A stretch of 48,427 nucleotides of DNA from a virus. Where the stretch lies: positions 1-48,427 of the IMG/VR virus record IMGVR_UViG_3300017770_000025. The stretch is one strand, 5' to 3'. The notes beneath the pieces are model-generated. The model was not told the DNA's origin. It searched no databases and saw only the letters and a list, made by a program, of their open reading frames with translations. Positions 23,701 to 31,311 of the stretch are shown here, piece after piece. Every line of letters begins with the position of its first letter. Positions within the stretch are counted from its first letter, which is position 1. The position numbers and the translations under genes are program-made.

Positions 23701-26344
23701 TTCTGGATATGATGTAATCAAAAATCCAGAAATTAATATTGAACTTGATATTGCTGGTCCTATGTTAGACTTAGTTGATACAATTCAAGAAATTATGCCT
23801 TTGACTAGCGAAGAACTTGTATCAGAAAAAAGAGTAGGCACAACTAGACCTAGACGAAGAGTTATCATGGGTCAGTTTGAGCAGACTCTCGAACAGACTA
23901 GCTTGACAAGTTCTACAAGCGATATTAATCAGGCAATAGGCAACTTTGTTACAGATGTAAACATGAAGCCTTACTTGAGAAGAAAAACTATTAAAGTTCT
24001 CATCACAGGTTTGAGACCTAGTACTCGTCACTACTTCTTCTTTGATCAGAAGTCTGTTGATGCTCATGTTGCTCCTGGACCAGTCATACAATTTGGGTTA
24101 AGTAACAGTTCAACTTTAGATGTTTCAAAAGTATCGACTGCTGGATGGCATTCAAGTCGAGCGGGATTTGGTAAAGGGTCTCCAATACGAAGTGATGCAA
24201 ACGGAACATTATCTGCGGTATTTGTTATACCTGGCGAAACTTTCTTTGTTGGACAGAATGTTCTTGAGATTGTTGATGTTGATCAATACTCAAGTATAGA
24301 CTCAGCTTCTACTTCATATGCTAGAGCAACTTATAGAGGCTATAACTTCGCAGTCAATAAGAGCGATGTGAGCATGACTACACGGACTGTAGACTTCGAT
24401 ACTAAAGTTAATATTGTGAAACGAGAGATCCAGAGACAAGTTGGTGATCCTATTGCACAAACTTTCAAAGTAAAAGCTTCTAGTACCAATGATGCTAACA
24501 TTGCTTTAATCAGCGACATCGATGTATACTTCAAGCAGAAGAGTTCCACTACAGGCGTTACATTACAGATTCGAGAGGTTGAGAACGGATATCCTTCTAA
24601 GATAGTATTGCCTTTCGCTAGTAAGCATCTAAATTCAAGCGAAGTATATACATCAACAAAAGGCACACTCGCAACTAAGTTTACTTTTGATAATCCTGTT
24701 AGACTTCAATCAGACAAAGAATATTCGTTTGTAGTTATTCCTGATGCGAACTCTCCAGATTATCTAATCTATACATCTAAGGTTGGCGAAACTAGTCTAT
24801 CAAAAGGCACTGCTGAATCTTCAGTTGCAGTTACTAATGATTGGGGTGATGGCGTATTGTTCACTTCTACAAATGATAGTGCATGGAAGTCTTATCAAGA
24901 CGAAGACATTAAGTTCAATATAAACAGATATGACTTCTCGACTTCATCGGCTTCAGTTAACTTAGCTCCTAATGATCTAGAGTTTTTAGACATTCGTGAT
25001 ACTACACTTAATTTTGAAGTTGATGAGATTGCTTATGTTAAGAAAACCGATGTGTTTACAGCAAGCGTTTCAGGTTCTGAACTTAACATAATTACAATTC
25101 AAGGTTCACCAGGAATTGCTTTAGGTGATTACTTACACATTGCGAACAATGCAGGAACAGAGTTTATTGTTGCTGAAGTAATCAATGTGGATACCCAAGC
25201 GGCGACTAAAGTATTTACGCTAGACTCTTCATACTTTGAAACTACGACTAGTGCGACAGTTACATTGTGTGTTGCTGGTAGAGTAAGCCACTTTAATCCT
25301 AGAAAACCAGATAAATTATTCTTGAGAGAAAGTAGTGCATCATCTATCAATTTCTTGGATGATAATCCTACAGTTCAGATTGGCTCTCTACAAGCTGGTA
25401 CAGTATATACAATTGTAGATTTGGGTTCTCCAACTACGACTACAACACATTGGGAAAGTGCAGGTGTTCCTTCTGGTAAAGCGGCTATAGGATATCAGTT
25501 TACGGCTTCCAATGCGGGTACTACTGGACCAGGTACTGCTAGACCCAATGATCAGTTAATTCAAGGTGCTGATAGTGGAGCAACTGCTAAGATATCTGCT
25601 GTAACAAACGAGAAGATTAGTTACTTCCAGTCACAAGTTTATATTAGTGATTCAATTAACACATCTACTTCGCTATCTCTGTTGAAGCAGAATGGAGTGG
25701 TTGACAAGAGCATTGATAAAAATTCTAATGTGTATACTCCTAATAACTTGAGAACGATTATGAGTAAGAGTTACATGGTTAGTAATTCTATTGCAGAAAA
25801 CTTCAAGATTAAAGTCGATCTTTCAAATAATGGATTTACATCAGCATCTCCAATCATTGATTCTAAAATATCTGAGTTGTTTGCTTATCAATATCACATT
25901 ACAAACGATAACACCAGTTCAACATGGGTGACGAAAGAAGTTATTCTAGAGGAAGACTTAGATGCAGTAGGAATGAGAGTTCTATTGTCTGCATATAGAC
26001 CAGCAGGTACATTCATTGATGTTTACGGAAGATTTGTTTATCCTGAAAATGTTGAAGAGCAAGGGCCCTGGCTACAACTTAGAAACGATAGTTCTGATCT
26101 GTACTCTAACACTAGTAACACAAAAGATTACCGAGATTTTGAATATAACTTTGATGAAGAACTTACTGCTTCACCTTATGATGTGCATACAACATATAAA
26201 ACTTTCCAGTTAAAGTTTGTATTGCGACACGGAACAACAGGTAGTACTACGGATGAATTAGGAACTCCTGATTTGAGTGGAATAACTCCTGATATCAACT
26301 TGTTCCCACACATCTTTGATTACAGAGCGATAGCATTGACATGA
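20798..26344 (+). CDS. Giant DUF4815-type structural protein
   Basis: An 1848-residue protein. Its start, MGINTDLNVDPYYDDFDEAK, then FNRVLFKPAKAVQARELTQL and QTILQKQVERFGSN (residues about 22-55), is the block I recognise as the DUF4815 family of phage structural proteins, found in marine T4-like genomes among baseplate genes. Later parts contain long beta-rich stretches, an ExDIKFNINRYDF motif (about 1370) and one copy of the dispersed 'Y-I-DLG----W---G' module (about 25394-25546), inserted between a hydrophobic segment and an NDQLIQGADSGATA element (about 25549-25590). Position (after gp8) corresponds to T4 gp9/gp10, which attach fibres, so a fibre-anchoring role is inferred. It overlaps the next ORF by four bases (ATGA, 26341-26344). 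Confidence 0.8.
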   Translation: MGINTDLNVDPYYDDFDEAKQFNRVLFKPAKAVQARELTQLQTILQKQVERFGSNVYKEGTIISGINLTARDDLFYVKLNDKAGFSNPAIYDQVVADDGTATTFVARGLTSGLEAEIIKGQNGFQTQDPDLKTFFVKYLNTSQDNQTDVKRFLQGEAIEVLDSNSNVVETVTVATVAGHEGRSFGISCEEGVIYQKGHFIFVDNQFIIVSKYSNVPGNVSVGFTIKENLIDSDSDTTLLDNASGFNNENAPGADRLQLVPTLVSHNTVSEPTEFFALIRYVNGKPVRIRDKTEFNIVGNELARRTYEESGNYVTDGLRVTLENENDTAFAVVSPGKAYVYGKEVTNVSPTKLPITPVSLTQSKAGQRTGTSYGQYYKYSSNDNSKLHDFLLTGGASARYTLYNNTTVVGHCSVANIVHSATGTNDLGKIYVYAVVKLSAYVSTAPNKIGLTGDAAGAVPLIKKVGSTESAATGTQAAHLYDSNKGAMIFDAGKSSMNSMQNINVTRRVKLTSVGSNTVTLNTNDGFPLNTDIVAITASNQIETISSATYDGSGNVSVTAAGAVDSLYYNRVDTLEEDSLVLETGYVKNVFASGKGLIGVPNCVELISVQDQFGREINNAVDVTSKFRLVNNQKDGFYDRSYIELRAGETLSNNDLLIRFKYITRNSPVGGGFLTVDSYSHSSFTDNLNLVQNYTAKDAREYNLLNSYDFRPYAQKLVTPSATTNAPLVTAPGAGAASLIIDPRAIIPAVNSTISSDQTYFMSRVDSVVLDEYSNVKLVKGGESENPSVPRTEGLYAIANVRIPGNTSKITGEEKITVRDISTKTYKMEDIGRIEQRIDSLVDLVSLSLLEQQSNSMLITDASGATRFKNGILADSFKDLNLAEISDSQFKATLDKGRTIVSPSVNQFPLDLKAESGTGVQLSFPDVVTIASTGTNIEVISQPYATTFRNCVSNFYSYQGKAVIDPPFDSGYDVIKNPEINIELDIAGPMLDLVDTIQEIMPLTSEELVSEKRVGTTRPRRRVIMGQFEQTLEQTSLTSSTSDINQAIGNFVTDVNMKPYLRRKTIKVLITGLRPSTRHYFFFDQKSVDAHVAPGPVIQFGLSNSSTLDVSKVSTAGWHSSRAGFGKGSPIRSDANGTLSAVFVIPGETFFVGQNVLEIVDVDQYSSIDSASTSYARATYRGYNFAVNKSDVSMTTRTVDFDTKVNIVKREIQRQVGDPIAQTFKVKASSTNDANIALISDIDVYFKQKSSTTGVTLQIREVENGYPSKIVLPFASKHLNSSEVYTSTKGTLATKFTFDNPVRLQSDKEYSFVVIPDANSPDYLIYTSKVGETSLSKGTAESSVAVTNDWGDGVLFTSTNDSAWKSYQDEDIKFNINRYDFSTSSASVNLAPNDLEFLDIRDTTLNFEVDEIAYVKKTDVFTASVSGSELNIITIQGSPGIALGDYLHIANNAGTEFIVAEVINVDTQAATKVFTLDSSYFETTTSATVTLCVAGRVSHFNPRKPDKLFLRESSASSINFLDDNPTVQIGSLQAGTVYTIVDLGSPTTTTTHWESAGVPSGKAAIGYQFTASNAGTTGPGTARPNDQLIQGADSGATAKISAVTNEKISYFQSQVYISDSINTSTSLSLLKQNGVVDKSIDKNSNVYTPNNLRTIMSKSYMVSNSIAENFKIKVDLSNNGFTSASPIIDSKISELFAYQYHITNDNTSSTWVTKEVILEEDLDAVGMRVLLSAYRPAGTFIDVYGRFVYPENVEEQGPWLQLRNDSSDLYSNTSNTKDYRDFEYNFDEELTASPYDVHTTYKTFQLKFVLRHGTTGSTTDELGTPDLSGITPDINLFPHIFDYRAIALT

Positions 26345-26529
26345 TGAGAACAGATACGTTAGTTAGAACTTCTAGTGGTGGTGTTGTAAACACTGACAGA
26401 GAGGCTTATCATCAAGCTGTTGCTAAACGCAAACAAGATAAATATATAAAAAGTTTAGAGGCTAGAATCGTTAAACTAGAGTCAGCCATGGAATTATTAG
26501 AAACTACAGTTAAAGAGATCATAAAATGA
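26341..26529 (+). CDS. Small coiled-coil protein, function unknown
   Basis: A 62-residue protein starting MMRTDTLVRTSSGGVVNTDR. Residues about 28-62 form one amphipathic helix with heptad spacing (YIKSLEARIVKLESAMELLE), so it probably oligomerises. The start overlaps the upstream stop and its own TGA overlaps the next start (ATGA at 26341-26344 and 26526-26529), so it is translationally tied to the giant structural gene before it and the collar fibre after it. A second ATG three bases downstream (26344) is an alternative start. Fibre-assembly chaperones are often small coiled-coil proteins encoded beside the fibre; that is a reasonable guess, with no specific evidence. Confidence 0.75.
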   Translation: MMRTDTLVRTSSGGVVNTDREAYHQAVAKRKQDKYIKSLEARIVKLESAMELLETTVKEIIK

Positions 26530-27902
26530 GTGTATCTATAACCGCACTAACAACAGATAAGACATTTTCTAATTGGGTAACAACGACTAATGAGTTGATT
26601 ACCTTTGCGGACAATGCTGTAACGCTTGATACGAATAATACTGGTAATATTACATTAACTGGTAATTTTTCTTTACAGAATACTGGTAACGTATTAACAA
26701 CAAATAATATTTCTCCAGTATCTGGTGGAAAGGTTACTTTTGCTGGTCAAGTAGAAGCATCAGACACGATCACATTGAACAAATCATCTGGTGAAGCGAT
26801 ATTACAGTTTCAGTTAGCTGATTCAGATACCTTTTCGATCAAAACAACTGCTTCTCAGACTGCACTTAGAATAGGAAACTCTACGCATCATATAACTATC
26901 GCTGGATCAGATGGAGATATTACAGCATCGGGCAGAATAGATAACGCTATGTTGCCTGTCAATGTATCGCTTAGTGGCACATTAGCTACAAATAGTACCG
27001 CTACTTTTCCTACAGTAGATATAAATGGCGGTGCTATTGATGGCGTTACATTAGGAACTAACTCTGCTGTTACGAGTGCCGTTATAACTACAGCAGATAT
27101 AAATGGTGGTACAATTGACGGCACTGCTATTGGTGGATCTACTGCGGCCGCTGGTAGCTTTACTACGATTGCTGCCAGTAGTAATGCGACTGTAGGAGGA
27201 AACTTAACTGTAACAGGCACTATAACGGGTGATGTAACAGGCACAAGTAGTGTAGCAAGCTCCCTAAACCAAGCCGCACTAACGCAAGTATTTAACGCTA
27301 TATATCCTGTTGACTCATTATATTACACTATAAGCAGTGAAGATCCTGCTACTACATTTGGTGGTAGCTGGTCAAGATATGGTCAAGGTCGTGCAATAGT
27401 AGGATATGATGATGGATTAAGCATATCTTCAATTTCCGCTAATGGAACAACTACAACTGTCACTACTTCTGTAGATCACTTTTTTGCGAGAGGTGATCGT
27501 GTCAACTTTTCTGGATTTTCTGGTGGTAATGGAGATGCTACAATAACATCGATTACATCAAGCACTACATTTGTAGCTGATAGAACAAGCACAGCTACAG
27601 ATGGCGGTAGTAGCAGAAAAATAAAACTAGCCAGTGCTGATGTCGTTAATGTTACTTCAGGTAGAAACAGTATAACTCAAAGTATATCTGAGATGCCTTC
27701 ACACACTCATGTTCACACGGTTAAAACTGGTCGTAGCTTCAGTTCTTCAACAGGTAGTGCGCCTGTCGTTCAAGGCAGTACCAGCACTGTTCGTGACGAT
27801 GCCGATGAAACGACATCTAGTACGGGTGGTGGTGTAGCAATGAGCGTACAGAATCGAAGTGTTATTGTTCATATTTGGAAAAGAGATACTCTAGCATCAT
27901 AA
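26526..27902 (+). CDS. Short tail-fibre-like protein with collar (gp12-like) domain
   Basis: A 458-residue fibre. Residues about 1-160 are Thr/Asn/Gly-rich strands; about 165-240 carry two 26-codon repeats containing DINGG-IDG (IDGVTLG, then IDGTAIGGSTAAAGSF), a trimeric fibre motif, followed by TVGGNLTVTGTITGDV. The C-terminal collar-type domain starts VFNAIYPVDSLYYTISSEDP (about 253-272), then TTFGGSWSRYGQGRAIVGYD, and ends with EMPSHTHVHTV (about 390) and IVHIWKRDTLAS. This is the 'iyPVgsiY---s---P---fGG-W---g-GR-lvG' ... 'mPsH-H' pattern of tail-collar fibres related to T4 gp12, whose His residues bind a metal. An extra segment (about 300-380, VDHFFARGDRVNFSGF) interrupts the collar domain. 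It probably binds host receptors at the baseplate. Confidence 0.85.
   Translation: MSVSITALTTDKTFSNWVTTTNELITFADNAVTLDTNNTGNITLTGNFSLQNTGNVLTTNNISPVSGGKVTFAGQVEASDTITLNKSSGEAILQFQLADSDTFSIKTTASQTALRIGNSTHHITIAGSDGDITASGRIDNAMLPVNVSLSGTLATNSTATFPTVDINGGAIDGVTLGTNSAVTSAVITTADINGGTIDGTAIGGSTAAAGSFTTIAASSNATVGGNLTVTGTITGDVTGTSSVASSLNQAALTQVFNAIYPVDSLYYTISSEDPATTFGGSWSRYGQGRAIVGYDDGLSISSISANGTTTTVTTSVDHFFARGDRVNFSGFSGGNGDATITSITSSTTFVADRTSTATDGGSSRKIKLASADVVNVTSGRNSITQSISEMPSHTHVHTVKTGRSFSSSTGSAPVVQGSTSTVRDDADETTSSTGGGVAMSVQNRSVIVHIWKRDTLAS
27018..27130 (+). repeat. 78-base (26-codon) tandem fibre repeat
   Basis: Two copies begin with GATATAAATGG at 27018 and 27096, encoding ADINGG-IDG-type units. 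The copies differ in several third positions, so they are old rather than freshly duplicated. Such repeats make beta-structured trimeric shafts. The TATAAATG they contain resembles a late promoter but is a coding repeat. Confidence 0.6.
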
Positions 27903-27927
27903 TAATTAAAAGGTAAAGGATAAAAAA

Positions 27928-30900
27928 ATGCCAGACACAACTAAAAAGATATCAGAACTAGCATCGATTACAGCCGCAGGTATAAACTCGGCTGATATTC
28001 TTGTTGTTACTGATGTATCTGAGTCTACATCTTCAAAAATAACATTTGAGAATGTTACGAATGCTATTCTTTCAGATGCGAATATTGAGGCAAAAGCTCC
28101 TACCTTTGTAACGAAGCTAAACGCTATAAACTCTTCTACACCCAGTCTAAGCAATGGTCTGAATGCTGGCGGTCTTTACTATAATGAGCAATACAGAGAC
28201 GGTGCATACTTCTTAAATTGGGCTAATATTACCAGTAAACCTTCTATTCCTGCTGATATAAACGATCTTACTAATGCAGGCAATTTCGTATCATATGATA
28301 CAACACTGACGAAGATGCGTGTTAAGGGTACAGGCACAAACCTTGCTACTGATTTAACAATGACTTCAGATTATATGGATGAGGGCATAACGAATTTATT
28401 CTACAGAGATGATCGTGTACAGACTAAAATAGATTCTATCTTTGGTGGATTATTTAATCAGTATAGCGACACTTTTGATGGTGGTCAGGTAATTGATAGT
28501 CTTGTAGATGTACCTGCTACTTTTCAAGCCGTTAACGCATTTCAATCTAGTGTTGTAAGAATATCAGATCCTACTTTAGCCAGTTACTTTTCTGTAGGTC
28601 AATCATTGAGACTTTATGGTGCTTCAGACACAGCAGATGTAATACAAGGAACTCCTAGTCCTACTATAAGTGTTCAAGGTCAAGCTGGATTTAGTGAAGG
28701 AACAAGTTCTAATCACAGAGTCATGGCATACAAGTTCTGCTATTTTGATCTAAAAGATGGAAGAATAGGACCACTGTCTGCCGTTGCACTTACTAAAAAT
28801 GTCCAGTATACTGCTGACGGTGGAACGACATACACAGATCCTTTACCTAGATTTAACACAGATAACTTTGTTAAGTTTACTGGCTTGTCAGCTGGTGCTG
28901 ATCAAGGTATTCTTGCGTACAGATCAATTGATAGCGGCACATTCAAACTCTTAGCAGTTTTAGGACCTAAAAACTTTGATGGTGGTGCTTGGCAAGACTA
29001 TCACTTATTTGATTATACTCCTTGGGGTGGAAAAAATTCTTCTGACAACACTTACTCTAGTATTACACATTTTCCTTTAACTGAACACTCAGCATCCCAA
29101 AGAGGATGGATGGATGCTTCAATTAAATCTATTGATGTTAGATCAAGTTACTTCGACATCACATTAGGCGACAATAGCACAAATACTACAACATCAGTAT
29201 ATTGTAATCCTTCTCCTAGTGCTGTAGCTGTTGCACACAACGACACTTCTAAAATTAATGAAGCGATACAATCAAGATCAGCTTCTGGAAACAAAAGCGT
29301 TCAGTTGAACGGTAAAACATACATGGCATCACATCTAATTATACCAGATAACTTTGGTATAGTCGGAACTGCAAACATCACTAAGATTAAAAAGTTGCCT
29401 TGGTCAGGATATAACGGAGATAATGCTGACGGCTCTTTGGTAAAAACTCAAACAATTACTAATGCAACTACTCTTTCTTTATATGGTCTTGATCTCGATG
29501 GAAATATTACGAATCAATATATTGTAAATGACAGTGCTGATAAGTCACTAAACTTCTTGGTAGATTTTGGTACTGCACCTATTGATGTTCTTATAGACAG
29601 ATGTAGAGTTCAGAATGTAGTTGCTGGTGGCATATACGCAGATTCGCCTACCAACATGAGAATTACAACAAGTGAAATTAAGAATAGTGGTGTGAGTGAT
29701 GTTCATCCATTCAGTCCTCTTTATGCGACTGGAGGATCAAACACCCTAATAACATCTAATAGATTCTTGAACTTCGCTGATTCAGTAGATGTATCTGTCA
29801 CATCGGAAGCTATGGTTGCAAGTAACATTGTTAAGGCTTGTGGATCAGGTTTGCTTGTCGCAGGTTCTACCTTTATGGTTTCATCGCCAAATGTTCTTAT
29901 TGGTGCGGCAAACGAGTTCTTATCTAGCCCAGACATATTGAATACTGAATACGATTCTATAAACATACCTCTTAATAAGTTTGTTAGTGCAGGCGACTAT
30001 CTTAGTGATTCATATGTCTATCAAGAGAATGGTGCGGCATTCGATCTATCACAAACTTCTATAGCAAGTGAAAATGGAACAATTGTTTATAGACTGAACT
30101 TAATTCAGCAGTTAAGCAACGGCTCTACTTTGCCTTATGCTGTTGATGCAGGTACACATACTAGCGACTTGCAACACGGACCTGCTATATCGTTCTTAGC
30201 GGCTAATGTCGATACAGGTAACAATCATATTACAATTACTGGTCATGAGATTCCTAATGGATCTAGAGTGCTTCTTGCAGGCGTATCTCTGAATGCGTTA
30301 GGTGCTAACACAGATGGACAATATTTTGCTAAAGTAACGGGTGATAATATTGAGTTATTTGATAGTTACACTGCTCCTAGCACATTCACTACTCAGCAAG
30401 GATTAAGCACTAATGCTAATGGTTCATTAAAAATTGTTCCTGCTCCTAGTATTCCTTTCATTAACGGCAAGCGTTACAAGATTAAAGCTGTGGGTACAGT
30501 GAACTGGACAGCAATAGGTGCTAAAGTTGGAATGGTAGACGAATACTTTATCTATAACGGTACTGCTGTTACTGGTGCTAACGGTGTCGCAAGTGCAGAA
30601 GACTTCGCAGGACTTAACAATCAGCTTCCTCCAGTGATTACGGACATGACTAAAACACCGACAGAAAGACAAGCAGGTGAGTTTCAGTTTAATGTTCTTT
30701 CTGCTGATAAGAATTTACTTTATACAGGTGCATTCTCTCCTTCACAGTTGCAACAAAGATACGATGCAAGAGTTGCCGAAGGCACTACTGGATATCCAGC
30801 AGGATCTAAGCATTTGGGTGTTGCTTGGTCAGCAAGCTACAGATACTTTGCTTCAGTTGGCACAATCAATAGTGGATTGTGGTATGTGTATCAAGCGGGT

Positions 30901-31302
30901 GCAGATACAACTTTAGCATCAGGCAATAAAACAACTGCCATAGCTAGCCTACAATACAGTCCGCAGTATAGAGTAATTGTTGACAACCCCGTAAACATAA
31001 CAGTGGGTATGGAAGTTACAATCAAGGGCAGTCAACACACAGGATTCGCTACTTCTGGTGGTCTGCTTTCATCGAATGCGAATACGGCTGTATATGCAAA
31101 AGTGACAGCGAAAGATAATATAGATGGACAGCCTACTCAAAAATTATTAACTTTAACTTATTACAACTTGTTAGGAACTAATGCTGGTGCTACTGATGGT
31201 GTAGTATCAGTAAATGCGGGCCATATCGCTAAAGGTTCTAATGTCACAGGAAAGATAAATACAGTTGACGACTTTGTGATTGCACAAGGGCTTATTAAAT
31301 AG
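27928..31302 (+). CDS. Beta-helix tail spike or fibre protein
   Basis: A 1124-residue protein. The first 60 residues (MPDTTKKISELASITAAGIN, then ADILVVTDVSESTSSKITFE) have the 'KISeL-------D---vvd-s---t-kitf' form of N-terminal anchors on many phage fibres. A middle stretch (about residues 430-700, including SRSASGNKSVQLNGKTYMAS, then DRCRVQNVVAGGIYADSPT and NTLITSNRFLNFADS) looks like a right-handed parallel beta-helix, as in polysaccharide-binding or -cutting spikes; no catalytic set can be identified. The C-terminal part holds one copy each of the two dispersed modules: ITITGHEIPNGSRVLLAG (about 30230-30390) and GKRYKIKAVGTVNWTAIGA (30463-30594), one after the other. A ribosome site AAAGGATA precedes the ATG. 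Confidence 0.75.
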   Translation: MPDTTKKISELASITAAGINSADILVVTDVSESTSSKITFENVTNAILSDANIEAKAPTFVTKLNAINSSTPSLSNGLNAGGLYYNEQYRDGAYFLNWANITSKPSIPADINDLTNAGNFVSYDTTLTKMRVKGTGTNLATDLTMTSDYMDEGITNLFYRDDRVQTKIDSIFGGLFNQYSDTFDGGQVIDSLVDVPATFQAVNAFQSSVVRISDPTLASYFSVGQSLRLYGASDTADVIQGTPSPTISVQGQAGFSEGTSSNHRVMAYKFCYFDLKDGRIGPLSAVALTKNVQYTADGGTTYTDPLPRFNTDNFVKFTGLSAGADQGILAYRSIDSGTFKLLAVLGPKNFDGGAWQDYHLFDYTPWGGKNSSDNTYSSITHFPLTEHSASQRGWMDASIKSIDVRSSYFDITLGDNSTNTTTSVYCNPSPSAVAVAHNDTSKINEAIQSRSASGNKSVQLNGKTYMASHLIIPDNFGIVGTANITKIKKLPWSGYNGDNADGSLVKTQTITNATTLSLYGLDLDGNITNQYIVNDSADKSLNFLVDFGTAPIDVLIDRCRVQNVVAGGIYADSPTNMRITTSEIKNSGVSDVHPFSPLYATGGSNTLITSNRFLNFADSVDVSVTSEAMVASNIVKACGSGLLVAGSTFMVSSPNVLIGAANEFLSSPDILNTEYDSINIPLNKFVSAGDYLSDSYVYQENGAAFDLSQTSIASENGTIVYRLNLIQQLSNGSTLPYAVDAGTHTSDLQHGPAISFLAANVDTGNNHITITGHEIPNGSRVLLAGVSLNALGANTDGQYFAKVTGDNIELFDSYTAPSTFTTQQGLSTNANGSLKIVPAPSIPFINGKRYKIKAVGTVNWTAIGAKVGMVDEYFIYNGTAVTGANGVASAEDFAGLNNQLPPVITDMTKTPTERQAGEFQFNVLSADKNLLYTGAFSPSQLQQRYDARVAEGTTGYPAGSKHLGVAWSASYRYFASVGTINSGLWYVYQAGADTTLASGNKTTAIASLQYSPQYRVIVDNPVNITVGMEVTIKGSQHTGFATSGGLLSSNANTAVYAKVTAKDNIDGQPTQKLLTLTYYNLLGTNAGATDGVVSVNAGHIAKGSNVTGKINTVDDFVIAQGLIK

Positions 31303-31311
31303 GGAAAACAA

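Noticed and set aside
27018-27130. TATAAATG elements as late promoters.
   Set aside because: They are part of a coding DINGG-IDG fibre repeat, are one base off consensus and are inside the gene.
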